A DNA stretch of 64,000 nt from NCBI GenBank assembly GCA_028386065.3, contig JAKUCV010007858.1, forward strand, positions 1 through 64,000, written 5' to 3'. This document shows positions 32,801 to 48,413 of this stretch, one piece after another. The position numbers and the translations under genes are program-made. The stretch is from Turnera subulata. Taxonomy: Eukaryota > Streptophyta > Magnoliopsida > Malpighiales > Passifloraceae. The number at the start of each line of letters is the position of its first letter. The stretch's first letter is position 1. The notes under the pieces were generated by a model, which saw nothing but the letters and a program-made list of their open reading frames with translations, had not been told where the DNA came from and did not search any database.

Positions 32801-32904
32801 TGCAATTAGCAGACCTATTCACAAAGCCTTTGCCCAATAACAGGTTTGATTTGTTGAAGAACATGTTGAATATGAAGAGCAGCTTGGTCAAGGGGGAGTG
32901 TTAG
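29845..32904 (+). pseudogene. Copia pol with one internal stop
   Basis: Continues the gag frame: aspartic protease (WYIDSGCTSHITG, 29944), GAG-pre-integrase zinc region (LWYRRYGHASL...CEPCQMGKMH), integrase core (HTDLYGPM; TDRGGEY at 30714; PYSPQQNGVVERKNRT), reverse transcriptase (LDVKSAFLNG; YGLKQAPRAWY; YVDDMLITG at 31942) and RNase H (YSDSDWAGS, DNQSTIEM), to TAG at 32902 inside the right LTR. An in-frame TAG at 31357 splits integrase from RT. No frameshift was found. One changed codon on each side of pol (29842, 31357) is all that blocks a complete polyprotein. Confidence 0.9.
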
Positions 32905-33750
32905 ATTATGTGATCAAGCTGCATTAGTGTGATCAAGCTGTTAGTAGACTTAATTGTGAGTGATCAAGCTGTCAAGTGGAAGTGTTAGGTGTGTGTGGGA
33001 TCAAGCTGAAGATTGGTCCCATTAATTGAAGTGGGTTAGGTAAAGTGTGTTTTTTAGTATTGTAATTCAAGTGTGTTAGGTAAGGTGTGAGCTTTTGATT
33101 ATTGTAATTGCATTGAGGTTTATCCTGTGTTGTAAGTGTGTTTGCTTTAAATGATGTGCTATTATGAGCATCTTAGGAAAAGCAAACCCACTAATTAAAG
33201 TGATAGGGTCAGCTGAGTGGAGTAGTTGGATTATAGGCTGATTTTCTGCCTATATATTGAGTCTTGTAATCTGAATTCTACAAGTGAAATAAGAGTGAAT
33301 TGAGTGTGTTTCACTTTATTAAGTGTTCCTTGACTTGTTCATTAAGTGTTCAAGCCAAGAGATTGAGTGAATTGAGAGAAAATTAATGAAACAATAACCA
33401 AGAAAACCAGCTTCTTGGTTTCTGCAGTTTTCTAGAAATTTTCCAGAATTTCCCAGAAAATATCGATGTTCTAGCCACAACATCGATGTTCAAAACTACT
33501 GCCTAGATTGTTTGAAGTTCCAGTAGCATTCCAACGTGGATGTTTTGTGCATTCGTCAAAATTATTTGAAGCTGCTGATCAACCAAACATCGATGTTTTG
33601 ATTAAAACATCGATGTTCTAATAGCTCGGTAGAATTATTTGAAGGCCAGTAGCCTCAAAACATTATTGTTCTTGATTCAACATCTATGTTCTTGATTCAA
33701 CATCGATGTTCTTGAGCTAAAAGTTCATTATTCAGAAAGAAAAACCAACA
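32899..33750 (+). repeat. 3' LTR of the Tork-like copia element
   Basis: Pairs with 27999-28829. It is 21 bases longer because a unit reading GATTCAACATCTATGTTCTT was duplicated near 33674-33715, adding a further palindrome. Two palindromes carry changes (CAACGTGGATGTT near 33533, AACATTATTGTT near 33659). Confidence 0.93.
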
Positions 33751-34059
33751 AAGTCAACTAATAGATGTGTCAGCTAATGATGATAATGTTCATTTGAAAA
33801 AGTTAGTCGGTCTATTTGACCATCATAATTTGTGGCAGTAAGTGATTTTCAAATCCAATTTTCAATTTGTGGCAGTAAAGTGATTTCGCAAATCTAATTT
33901 TCTTTTGGCAGAAAGAGTGTTGAGCATTATGAACAGCACTTGTTTCTGCAATGCATACCCGATGTAACATTAAGTAAATATGCATTTATCTTGTGTCTGA
34001 CTTCAAATAATTTCCGTTAAAATAGTTATTACTTACCTCTGCAACCACAGTTTCAGCCA

Positions 34060-34870
34060 AAATGAACTTTTTCTACCAATTTTGGATATCAGGCCGCACG
34101 CCTACGGTTGTTAGCCCATGAAAAATCTTTGGTCTTTTTGCTTTGGACATGCCATCAATCAGAATGCTATACATGATAACATTTGGCTTTAATCTACTCC
34201 TTTGCAATTGTGAAACAGTGCTAGAGCCTTTTCATGATGACTAAGCTTGAACAACCAATCAAGTAAACTAGCATAAGTTACAAGCTCTGGAGCCGCACCA
34301 TTTGCATTCATGTCCTTGAAAAGTTGCACTACAGCATGAATGTTCCCAACTTGGGAGAAACCATCCAGAAGAGTAATATATGTTACGGTGTTAGGAATTA
34401 CACATTCAAGGGATATTTTGTCATAGAGTTGCATTGCCTCGTCTACCGTTAATCAATATACTGTAAGTGCGAACATTTGGTGCACAAACAATTGCTTATT
34501 ATCATGACAAACAATTCCTTGGCATTATGCATCTCCCTTCGCATACAATATCCATAGTAACTATCTTTGGAGGGATATTTAAGGCCAACATTTCGTTCAA
34601 CAGTCTTGCAGCTTCATTCCATTGGCCAGAAGCGCATAAGCGCATAAGGGACAACATCGGGTGAAATGCCTTGAGATGTCATATGGGAGAAGGGAGCCAA
34701 AGCATAGTGACTTGCATGTCCTTGCAAAGGCTGTCGATGATAGAACTGTAAGCAACTATATCGGACAACCTGCCTCCATCCTCTTGAGCAATCCATTGGC
34801 CACATTTGTTTTCCCATTCTTATAGAAGCCATCTACGACAGTATAAGTAACTACAACCCCACATTGGTAG
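34060..34870 (-). pseudogene. Pentatricopeptide-repeat (PPR) gene relic
   Basis: On the minus strand the 34189-34434 frame reads PNTVTYITLLDGFSQVGNIH, then APELVTYASLLDWLFKLSHH: two PPR repeats of the P class. Upstream (34620-34870) broken frames give SPDVVPYALM and similar pieces. Downstream (about 34100-34190) YSILIDGMSKA and DIQNW can be read in another frame. Stops and frameshifts lie between them. PPR proteins process organelle RNA; this copy is not functional. Confidence 0.7.
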
Positions 34871-35339
34871 CATGTATCTCTTATTGGTAGCTAGGGTGGT
34901 GTAAAATCGTACATACATCTCTTGCCATCAATTTATGAAAATGGTTTTCTCGGCATCTAAAAACACCTTCGTTTTGGTTTGGGATAATTAATATTTGAAT
35001 ATCACGTCTAAAATCTGACTTTTTTGCAAAAAATTTAACAGTCGCCTAACTTAATAAGAGGTTAGTTTGAACTCTAGCTATGGTCAGATCATTTTGGTCT
35101 TGATCCTCTACTCGTCGGACTTGAGATTTTAGACTTTGATTGGACTTCTAACAACGAAGCCACGAGCAAAATTAGCCCCCCCTGCATTTTCAACTTTCGA
35201 ACAAAATTTACAATTCTGTAAAAAGATATTAACATGGATGGACAGTAAGAATCTAACATAACAGTTAGGTGCATGCCATCATAATGTAAATGTAATAATA
35301 TCCACCTTCGTAAAACTCTTGCATGCGTTAGCTGACCAC

Positions 35340-38300
35340 CTATAAATCTACTTCTGCATCCGTCTCTCCATCTATTACTGCTGCCTCTACTTCAGTGTCT
35401 GCTTCTAACTGACCTGCCTCTGCCTCTGCCTCTTGACCACCGTCCGTGTCCGGGCTTAGCTTTTGATTATCTTCTGGGGTTGGAGTACCACCCTGGGAAA
35501 GGTTGCCAGTTGTGGTCGCGTCAGTGTCCATTGCTGCTACTGAAGCTTCAAGATCAGCTCTGCCGCCTTCCCCATCATTCTCACTCGCAGGTGTGGCAAT
35601 CTAGTAATTGCACATTCACATTGTGTTATCAGCATAATCTCTTCAAGGCAACCAATTAAAACACTATGCAAATTGGTTTGAGAAGAAAAGGTTCAGAATG
35701 CAGAGGAACCAATAGTCAAAAACAAATCTGGGAGATCTTCCATCATTTACCAGAAAACATTTCTCATTTGAAATCGTCATTTCGAGGTGTGTTTAGCACA
35801 TGATGACAAAAGGCTGGACATCACAAGTTAAATACCTGATTTTCTTCCACTTGTTGTGAAGCACCCTTCACATCATCCTTTTTGGCCCGTTTAGACCTGT
35901 CATTAGGCTTAGCTTGGTATTTTGAGCGGACATCCAGTGGCAAAAGTTCTGGAGGAACAACTCCTTCAATACCATGGTCGGTAAACTACAGTAGGATTTC
36001 AACAAATGCCATTTACACCAAGTGATTTAAACAAATAATACATGAGAAACAACTTTGGCTACAATCATACCCGAGAAAATAGATCCAAATCCTGCCTAGC
36101 TGCAAAACGTAGTCCTTTCCAGCAGTAAACCTGCAAGAAAACTCAAAAGCTGGGTATGACTGTCAAGGGTAGATAAGCTATGGAAGTTATGAGATGGGCT
36201 CATTTTTCATCATTGCCACAGAAAATACCAAAGAAAGCATGTTTACTAACTGCACTGAACACTTGCATTGTAACAGTACTACGGAACTAGCATTTGAGGT
36301 CACTCGGCTAAGATCAGCACCATTATACCTCACGTCTAAGCAAAAAGAAAAAATCACAACTGATTCCTGCAGATGCACTGTTGTGTTCTGCATGCAAAAC
36401 TACATGCTCATAAAGATGTTGCAATTCATTGATTGCGACAAGAGCTACCCATTTCATACTATTGACATTCCTTTATATTTGAAGCCAAAATTCAGATTGA
36501 AGGAATTAAAATAGCTATCTTTCAATTGGCCAAACATATGCAAAACCATGAGGTAACCATGTGGGCAAAGAATGTTTTCCTGAATGAAATGTCAGTATAT
36601 TTCTCCAAAAAAGGCACCAACTGCTTGGAAGGTCATTTTGACTCTGGAATGGTGTGTGTCTATGAAATGCTTTATTTTGTTTAATTATACACAGTGCAAG
36701 TAAGAGACTATTGTTTTGTCACTTCCACTATATATCCCTATTTCCTTTAGAACCAGTTCCTCGTCTTTCAAACAACAGTAATATCCTCAAGCTTATTTCA
36801 TCGGAATAAAGAATGACACAAATCACATGAGACTGTGAATACTAGCAACGAGCAAACAGAACTTGGATGACTGGGTAGGAATGGAATAGGACATTTTAAA
36901 GTGAAAAAGAAAAGTATGCTTAAAGAACAAACTTTACCCGATTATTTTTGTGGTGATATTCCTCTTCTATTCCAGCTGATGGGTCCATCTGCAACATCAA
37001 AAGAGTATGAACTTACTCTGACAGTTAACATGACAAATTAACACCGGCACGTAAGTGAATCCAGATAAGAATTTTGATTTCAAGAGGCATGTCAGGGTGC
37101 TTACATCTTCAGCCAAGGGTTTCCAGTACTCGGTGATGGAAGGAGTTCGAACACGTTGAGGATCGGTCAAAGCATTCTACACACATCAAGAACAAACTTG
37201 TACTCAAATGAAAGACCAAAAATATGACTGTAGCCACAACATAAAAGGCTGTAGGAAAGAACAATCAGAAGCATAGGTCTTTTGACCATTCAACCATAAA
37301 CTGCCTTTACCAAGCTTGAAAAGTTGGTACACGTCATATTTCGAAAAGCAAAAGTACAAATAGCCCACAATTTCACAATACTGGATTTTGATGGAGAAGC
37401 ATAAGCAACTTTGAACATCAGACAAGTCATATGCTATGTTGACCAATTAAATTATCATAAAACACACCGGATTCTGATCTGCCCACTTCCACAGCTGCGA
37501 GAGTTCTTTATTCCCTAGCCTCCATCTTGGCCTCCTAGAAGATTATAGAAAACACACAAGGTTAATGAGGATAGACAAAACAGTAGGCTGCAAACATAAC
37601 CGCCAAGTTAAATACCATAATGACACATGGACAAGTAATGCCATTAAAGTATTAATAACAGAAACCTGTAGCGCATTCTCAGCACAAACAGCTTATCAGC
37701 TAATAAAGTTTTTGTGGATTTCAGAAAAAAAGCTAATAAAGTTTAGGCAGTTCCGAATTTATATCAATCCCTCCATTGCTGAGTTTTTTGTTTAAAAAAT
37801 TTTCAATAATAATCTAAATCAAATTAACATCTTTACTCATGAAAAACATTGTGCCTATTATAAAGTGTAGATGAAAGAAAAGAATCTATCACTAAAGAAG
37901 ATAAGTTTCTATACTCAATCACATGAAAAAAATACACGCTAACAACAGTGATATTGACAAATGGTAAGGCAGAATGTTGAATCTTTGGACAATAATGAAT
38001 TATGCATGCCTCTCAATGGGAGCACATCTATTCATAGTACCCCAAGACCACGGCCCGTAACTAAAATTGCCTTGCCCCAATAACTAAAAATTGAATTACC
38101 AGAAGCATATAGATGCACTTGACAGATTGTAAGGTTGAAGATGGTAATGTTGCACAATTAAGTAAAAAGAAAAAGAAAAAGAAAAAAAAGGCAATCATTA
38201 CCCTCTAGCAAGTTGACCGTGTAATGAAGACAATGGGTTACATATTCAACAAGTGTAACCCACCAAAATACAAGGAAAATACAAACTGAGTTCCAACGGA

Positions 38301-41300
38301 ACCAAGCACTGGAACCTTCTAACTCATGCCACATCATTTAAACAATAATAAGCTTTGGGTAATTGATAATACCAATGCCATAGAAGTGGTTTTTGATAAT
38401 TCAAATCAAGTAAAGACTGATCAAATCACTAACCAAATGATTTTGTATCCTTTTGTCATGATTATTCTTTTCACACAAAACATCTGGGAGAAAATTACTT
38501 TCCTAAACAAATGCACAAATCCAGGCAAAACAAAGAATGATACCTTTTTTTACTTCCATCAGGTATCATTTTGTTCACTGTAGGCTGTTTTTCAAATGGT
38601 GGGCAACCATCCCGTTTCCACCAAACCTACAAACAAGGAAATTTTCAATTATATAGATTTATTTCACCAATTTAATAGAAAGCAAACAAGAGACAGAGGG
38701 AGAGAGGAAACGCGGCAAAAGTATGCTGCTTACCCAATTCTTTTCACGTTCCAGTATATGCTCAATTTTGTGAAGAAAATCCTTTCCTTTAGGTGGAGTT
38801 ATTTCAAGTAAATTCTTTACACGCTCCTCAGAAGACTTAATATCTTCTTTCTGAAGTAAATAGAAAAAAATACATAAGTCAACAAACTCCAATAAATTAG
38901 GTGCAGAGTTAGTAAAAAGCATCCTCCAATCCACATTTTTAATCTCACTTCTCAATTCATACTTTCACATGTACGAATGTGGATGTGGACAAAGCAAATA
39001 AAAATTTGGAATAAATGATGTCTAGAAGTTACTTTTCATCCACCGACAGAAAAGAAAACCCATTTTCTCCAAAGGGCTTCTTTAAGTAATGATCACTTGT
39101 TCAATTCAGAACAGGATGTACTATCATGTTGGTTTTTCAATTTCAAACGCAAACACGGGAAGAGAAGTATAGAAGAACTTCGTTTATGCTGCCAAAAAAA
39201 TTAAAATTATGCACAAGAAATGTAGCACATACAATTTTCTGCAGACGTCGATGCTACAAATCTCAAGAGAAACATACAAAATGCAACAGTAAAAGAGTAT
39301 GCAAGAAATTTAGCAATTAAGAAACAAAAGAATAGGTGAACAAAAGACATTCAAATCATTTATGTGCATAGGTGCAATAGAATGTCAGCATGAACCACAA
39401 TGAGCATCTCATAAATTGATCAAGCTCCATGCAACTATATAGTAGATTGCTGTTCAACTTACAAAACAGAAAATAAAACTTCACTAACCATGCTTTCGGA
39501 TGTCCCATCTTTGTCATTCTTCCCTGGAGCCTACAAGAAAATCAAAGAGTTATTAACTAGAGACAGGTCTAAAAATGGGATTCATGTAATCTTAATCAAA
39601 CATTACCTTTAGATAATCAAACAATATAAGGCACTGTACGAGAACATGGCGTCGGAAACTTGGATCTTTTAACTGAAAAACAACAAACAATTGAAATAAG
39701 CAGTAAATCAGATAGTTGAGCAAGAAACACTTAACAACGCCATTTACCTCTAAACCCATTAGTTTACTGCTTGTGAGATACTTTATGTTAAATGCTGTAG
39801 CCTCGTCCTCCAAATTGTTGGCATCTCCTTCTTCCTCACTCAAAGGCTGAGCTTCAAATGTACTCAGCACCACCTAAACATCTCAAACATAAAAGCATTA
39901 GGTACAAACGTTAATCAGAAAAGAGTAGGAACATATTCATGATCACAAAAAGTATATAAAGATAGACAGATGTTGTCGGTAGAAAAACTTTTACCATCAA
40001 ACTTGATGTAAATTTCTGCCACTTGGCTGGAGCAATAGCCAGAGAAGCTGGGTTGCAGAAGCACTCCTAAATACACAAAGACAAGTAATCAGAAAACTTG
40101 GCAGAAGTGGCTCCATCTCTAAAGTGTTAACCAGGTTCATCTTTGGATCACTACAACCCTAGATATGAATGCCATATCAATCATGCTTTCCTCGTGTCCA
40201 ATAAAACCCAGTCCACCAGTCCCATTTTCCCAAAAGAAAAAATGGATCAGCATGAGTAAACAGAATGGAGTTTGATTTTCCACTACCAATGGTAGTAAAT
40301 AGCAAGTTTTACCTGTAAACTCCATAAGGTTTTGTAGAAGTTGAAATCTATAGCAATGCCTGTAGAGAAAGATCATATATGATGACCTTAATAGGTTGAC
40401 AAAGATGTAGCAGCACATACATAAGAAACTAAAAAGGTTCTCAAGGGACTTGTGAAACTAGGAGTACCAGCAGGTGGATCTTTCTCGTACTTCGTCTCAT
40501 TTGATGTGTTGAAAACTCCTTTTATGTTCACAGCTGCAAGTAACAAGTGAAAAAAACAAAGTGATGATATATCCAGCAAACAGAAAACTATTCCAAAGTG
40601 AAGGACAGATGAATACAAGTTCAGACCTGAACGTTCAGATAATGGAAAAAAATGTGCTAGGAACATGAGGATGCGCCCACAAAACACAACATCATTGGCC
40701 TGTAGAGTCAAAGTCCAATATATTATACAAAAAATTCTGGATCACACAACGAGGATTTAAAAGAGAAGAAGCAAACTGACGCAACTAGTGGAAAAATCTG
40801 AAAAACCAAAGGTTCTAAAAGTGAATAAGACACCAATGGTTACAACTACCAATAGAGCATTCTTACATTTCCCATTATGAGGCCCGCAACCTAAAAAAGT
40901 TCTTAGGGCTCCAATCAATTCCAATTCCACAATTATCTACAAGTTTGAGCTAGTAATAATTGTTATAAACTAAAAGTAAACACAGAAATCCATTCTGCTT
41001 GCCCAAAAAAATGGAAATCTAGTCTTCTGTGATAGTGTAATTGTTATTACTGGTAAAGCAAATCGGAAAAGGGAAGAAATGGAAATCCTATGTCTAAAAA
41101 ACGAGAGTATCAATTATTATTCAAATCCACCCAAAAAATCAGAAATTGAGAGCCACGCCAAGAGATGGAAATTAATACTAGAACATCATCAACCAAAATC
41201 ACATCATATCACATCCCATCAAAGAAATCGTCACAAAGATCATTAAGTAGAAATCCAAAAGGGACTTCGAACCATGGCACAGATCAGTCTTAAGTGCAAC

Positions 41301-43011
41301 CTTTTAAGGCCAGCACACATGCTACTTCTATATCCAAAATATCAGGAGAAAAGTGTGGATGGTGCATATCACATAAATTGGCTCATGCTGGCCTACCTTT
41401 GAAAGTCGACGAAGAAGCTGATTGCAGGTTCTCAACATCACAAGTTTTCCACGAGCAAAAAGTTCTTGCTGCAAACAATGCAGGTATCAAGTGACTGAAG
41501 CAATAATAGCCATGGTAGCATATGGAGCCAAGGACATGGACAGATGGCTTCATAATTACCGAAACAAAGCTTCACTGGTCATACCTTCCCAAGTATATCT
41601 TGTTTGCTCTCTATGTAACCAAAAACATCTTTGCAATTTCTCATTGTTGACATTTCCGTTAGATCTTCCAACAATTGGAATATCATACCACCCTCAACAT
41701 GCTCGCGCTCACAAAGATACAGAACAACATCTAGTAGAACCAAAGAGAAAAAAATGAGCGACAAAGACAAAGAGAGATGTTTTTAAAAGGGAAAGGTGGC
41801 ATTAGAATCAGAAGCAAAGAGGTGCACCATCATAACTCCTTAACAATGACTCCTATCTCCACTAATTCCATGAAAAGACACCCTGCATAATTATTTGCAT
41901 GCTCTACTAGATGCGAGACATGAAATTGGTGGTTTGAAAGATGACCATTTATCACAGAGACATGGTAGCTTGCAATTCCAAAAACACCTCTCCAGATCTT
42001 TAGTTGCATAAGGAATATTATTATTTTACAAAAAGATGATAATTTCTGCAAACCACCCAATGTCAAGGATGTTTCCTCTTCCCAGAATAAATCTTTCTTC
42101 CTGCACCGACTCAAAGTCTCCCCTTCACAGACACATAATAATAATGAATAATATCCGTGGCTACATGCCTTCTCTAGAACACTCGTGCATCGCCAATATT
42201 CTGTTCGTAGTCCTATCTTCTACAGGAATCACTACCCCGCAAAGGAAACGGCATTGCAATATGAAAGACCAATCATTAATACCTAGGAAAAAGAAAGAGA
42301 AGTACATACCCAAAAGGCGAGGGATTTGACCCTGAGAGTTTTCTCCATCATCAATTGATTGCCCATACTTCATAATCTCCTCTCCCGACTGCACAGCCGA
42401 AGCCTAAAACAACACAGACAAAACAAATTCCATAGCCAATAAAACCAATTACCCATCAAATAAAATAAAAAAATAAAAACACATCTCCAGTACTAACAAA
42501 ACCCACACACAAAGTCTTCCAACACATCGACAAATGCTCTTCAAAGAATAAATTCCTAGACATACCACCAGCTCCTGAAGCAATGTTCGTAGCATGTTCT
42601 CCAACAATTGGTTCTCATCCTGAGCCAGTTTCGTTTGCCTCTGTTACCCCCCAAATAAAAAGAAACAATCACATCAATTTGGCAAGTAGTATAACCCATA
42701 AATCACCAAATAGAAGCTAAATAACAATCACAATGTGAAACTAAGGACTGACCTGAGGCTTAATGAACTCCTGTACGGTCTGGAGAGCGAAGTTTTCAGG
42801 TGGTCCTGGCTGCAATATAGCTTCCTTGAACATTTCCTTATAAAAAAAATAAACAAACCAGTTAAAAGAAAAGAATAAATCAGTTGCAATAATTTCGAAT
42901 TTGGAAACAAATAAGAGAAGAAAGTGAAAGAATATCACTATAATGTGTCAATCGAAACAGGAAAGGGGAGAAAAAAAGTAGTTTGTAGAATGGCATTAAG
43001 GAGTTTACCAT
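35340..43011 (-). CDS. HPR1: THO complex subunit 1 (HPR1/THOC1)
   Basis: Twenty-one coding exons from 43011 to 35340, all GT-AG and in phase, giving 608 codons (Arabidopsis HPR1 is near 600). Exons in order end-to-end: 43011-43009, 42836-42753, 42640-42566, 42403-42310, 41730-41585, 41468-41397, 40699-40627, 40533-40468, 40359-40313, 40066-39995, 39873-39748, 39672-39607, 39530-39489, 38850-38734, 38626-38544, 37534-37468, 37176-37105, 36988-36938, 36130-36071, 35985-35836, 35600-35340. Diagnostic stretches: FALQTVQEFIKPQ, KLAQDENQLLENMLRTLL, NIKGVFNTSNETKYEKDPP, DFNFYKTLWSLQ, ITEYWKPLAED. THO couples transcription to mRNA export and small-RNA production in the nucleus. The first exon codes only the start ATG. 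The C-terminus is an acidic, low-complexity tail (about 80 residues). Confidence 0.95.
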
Positions 43012-43900
43012 GTTCAAGATTTAACCGGAGTTGCCGGTAAAGTCACCGGAGGCAGAGGTAAACGGAGGGAAATAGCCGGAGGCGAGAGAGGTAGGGTTCG
43101 GTGGTTGAGTCTGGTACGGTTAGTACAGTTACTGCAGGAGAAACTGGCGAGACTTGGGCGAGTAGTAGTAGTAGGATTTGAAAGAAGAAGAAGGAGAAGG
43201 GGTGTTTTTTCTTTTCTATGTTTTTGTTTCTTTTTCTTTTGTGAAGACGATGATCCATAAGTTGGCCCGGACTAAAGCCCAATTTTAGAGTCCAAGAAGG
43301 CCCAATCCAACGTCTCCTTAACAAATAGTGTAGTAATTAGTTGAACCGCAGGTCAACCTAATTAACATGGAGGATTTGGACAGAGCAGTACTCTTTTGGT
43401 CCAAATATTTATTCTTCAAAAGAATCTAAATATACCCTGCTTTTATTTGTCCTAATTCTTGTGGATTTAATTCCACATTTTGTTCATACTTGTTGTGAAA
43501 TTAGAAGCTTTCAGTAATTCTTTTTGTCTTTATTTTATATAAAACTGTTACTTTCGATTGGATTCGATTCCATCCCATGGTTTAATTTAACAACCCTTTC
43601 CCTTGATTAAATATTTTACCATTAGTTTAGATGGTTTTTCTTGATCAACTGTACTTGACCTGACCGGTAATATAAGTCATAGTTAAACGACAGGTTCCTT
43701 TTCAATTCATTGACCGACCGACTGTATGGTTGCAGCTTACTAATCCAGGCTATAAAAGGGACATATGTTAAAATTTCATCACTAGCACAACAGGTCGCAG
43801 AAAAGCAATTAAAAAAAACACACACACACACAATTTTGTAAGACAAATTGACACAAGAAATCCCATTTTCATCTGCTTCCACTGTTAGCTAGCCTTGAAA
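43012..43900. promoter_or_regulatory. Divergent promoter region between HPR1 and squalene epoxidase
   Basis: About 890 bases separate the two start codons. Near HPR1 there are two site II words on the minus strand, TGGGCT (43276-43281 read as AGCCCA) and TGGGCC (43299-43304 read as GGCCCA), common in promoters of housekeeping genes. Near squalene epoxidase a canonical TATA box and a short CA repeat (ACACACACACAC, about 43818) precede the start. Confidence 0.55.
43751..43758 (+). promoter_or_regulatory. TATA box of the squalene epoxidase gene
   Basis: CTATAAAAGGG stands 143 bases before the ATG at 43901, a good match to the plant TATA consensus and a sensible distance for a 5'UTR of about 110 bases. 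Confidence 0.6.
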
Positions 43901-46310
<2,410 letters not shown>

Positions 46311-46957
46311 CAGTTTTGCTGTGCTGTCTCTCCACAAGAAGTTTATTTCATTGTGGTCGGAAGATAAAAAGGAATTTGCACTATAAGAAGAAGTTGTACA
46401 TTTAGTTTCCTAGAAAATTCATTTATTTTGTATAAACAACTACTCTGTAATACTGAGAAGAATGCTTATTTGTACATTCATGGGAAGCAAGAACTGGAGT
46501 CCGAGAAAAAAAAAAATTGGACTGGAGAATTAATTATTAACCTCTCTTGTTATGCGTCGTCAGTTTTTTTTTTTGCCAGTTGTTATGCGTCAGTTAGCTT
46601 TTCAATAGAACATTACTGTAAGAAATAAGCAAGGTGGGATTGGACTTAATGGTAAGCCGAACTAATCAGCATTCAGCAAGGTATCGTGTTAGAGTCCTTG
46701 TAGATGCTGAAAAATCCTATCAGTAGACTTACTCCCCACAATTATATCCGCAACCCAGATCGAATAGACAAAACTAAGATGAAAAAAAAAAATTACTGTA
46801 GGTTGTTATTAATTATTATCCCCACAAATTTTATTCCACAAAACGACACCCAGGACCCAGACAACGAAACAGACCCAGTGGGCCTCTCTCCGTCTCTCTA
46901 CCCACACGAGTGGGCCGTTCTCAATTCCCAAAAACACACGCCCCAAAAAAACACTAA
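46311..46957. other. Squalene epoxidase 3'UTR and spacer
   Basis: Probable 3'UTR to about 46600, then AT-rich DNA with A-runs up to the MULE target site. No gene seen. Confidence 0.6.
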
Positions 46958-46967
46958 ATTTATACTA

Positions 46968-48403
46968 GGCTTCATTACGTTTTACCCCCTAAACTTTCAT
47001 TGAAAAATGGATCACCCCCTGTACTAAAAAAACCGGTATTTAACCCCCTAAACTTTCTATTTCCGCATTTTACCTCATTCCGTTAGGTAAAAGTGGGTTT
47101 CCACTAGGTCCGTCAAGTCCGTGTTTAGTGATTTAACGAATTACATGGATGATTGACACTTGGCATGATCCTAATCGTATAAATTTTATTTTATTTTCCA
47201 TATTAAAAAATTATGGAAAAAACAAAAAAAATGCAAATTGATAGTGATTATTTTTTTGCAAAAAATAAAATATTTATAAATAGAAACAGAAAATAAAAGG
47301 GAGAAAAAAATGATTTGTGCCAATTGCCAAACCACCACCCCTTGCCGCCAACGCCACCACCACCATCACCATAACCACAACCATCCCAACCTCCCTCCTC
47401 CTTTTCCTCCTCCTCCCCTGTAACCACCGTAAAATCCAAATCGAAAATCCAAAAACCAAATCCAAAACCCAAAACCCAAAACCAAAATCAAAACCTGAAC
47501 TACCACAACCACCCTACCCTCCCTCCTTCTTTTCCTCCTTCCCCACAATTGCAAACCCAAAAACTAAAATCCGGCAGCGGCGCGGGGGACGAGCGGCAAC
47601 AGCACAGGCGCGACAAGGCGAGGCGAGACGTGGCGGAAAGAGACGCAGGCGACGTAAGAGACGGCGAGGCTGACGGCTATCTGCAGGGTGGAGGTGTGGC
47701 GGCGACGAATAGGAGAGGAAGGTGAGCTCGCTTCGTCGGACTGCAAGTCCGTTCACGGCGGCTGCTTAGATGGGACGGCTGGTGCGAGGTGAGCGAGGAG
47801 GAGGCACGAGCGCAGACGGCACGGGGAGGAGACGTCGTGGCTGTTGTTGGTTGCAGCGATGTGGCCGGCGATGGCGGTGCGGTGTGTCACAGTAGTAGCA
47901 ACCCGAAGGCTTGCCTCATCTGGACGGAGGCGGCGTCGCATCCTGCAGCGACGAGAAGGAAGGGAGGAAGGAGGAGGATAGGTGGCGGCGATATGAGGCT
48001 CAGGTGGTGACGGTCTCGTGAGGTGGTGGATCGGGTTGGGGGTGGTGCACGGGGGAGGAGAAAAAGAAAAAAAAAGAAAAAGAAAGGGAAGAGGGTAGAG
48101 GGTGGCGGTAAAAGAAAAAGGGAAAAAGAAAAAAAAAAGAAAAAGAAAGGAAAGAAGTAGAATGGAAGAAGAAAAAATAAAAAAAAGAAAAAAAAGTAAA
48201 CCAACGGTCAAGATTGTTCCGGACTAAAACACGTGTCAACCATCCGGAATCTCTGTCAAGTCTCCTAACGGAGTTGGAATCGGGTCAACTGCAGGGGGTG
48301 AACCGCGGAAATATAAAGTTTAGGGGGTTAAATACCGGTTTTTTTAGTACAGGGGGTGATCCATTTTTCAACAAAAGTTCAGGGGGTAAAACGTAATGAA
48401 GCC
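46968..48403. mobile_element. Non-autonomous MULE with long terminal inverted repeats
   Basis: The ends are GGCTTCATTACGTTTTACCC (46968) and its reverse complement (ending 48403). They match over about 105 bases with few differences, then more loosely. The 10-base target duplication ATTTATACTA flanks both sides exactly (46958-46967 and 48404-48413). This combination fits Mutator-like elements. The interior has no transposase. It is a GC-rich centre (47560-48060) bordered by purine/pyrimidine tracts, possibly captured host DNA (Pack-MULE style), but no source gene is recognised. Its open frames are low-complexity shadows on both strands. Confidence 0.88.
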
Positions 48404-48413
48404 ATTTATACTA

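Larger units (their letters stand above)
27999..33750 (+). mobile_element. Full-length Ty1/copia element, Tork-like
   Basis: LTRs 27999-28829 and 32899-33750 (831 and 852 bases, TGTTAG...CCAACA) are flanked by the exact 5-base duplication AAGTC (27994-27998 and 33751-33755). The sequence after the left LTR, ATTGGTAGCGGAGC, is a variant of the usual plant initiator-Met primer site TGGTATCAGAGC. The tract AAGGGGGAG precedes the right LTR. gag, protease, integrase, RT and RNase H all lie in one frame, interrupted by only two stop codons. LTR comparison by eye shows roughly two dozen substitutions plus one 22-base duplication, so the copy is relatively young but not recent. Lineage (Tork) is from memory of the gag and integrase wording. 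Confidence 0.93.

Noticed and set aside
35340..43011. Many 60-110 codon frames on the plus strand and in introns across HPR1
   Set aside because: None shows domain sequence; the minus-strand exon chain explains the region fully in phase.
47248..48239. Long frames in the MULE centre, some looking like membrane proteins
   Set aside because: They are made of purine/pyrimidine tracts (poly-Phe, poly-Lys/Arg) and open on both strands; no family resemblance.
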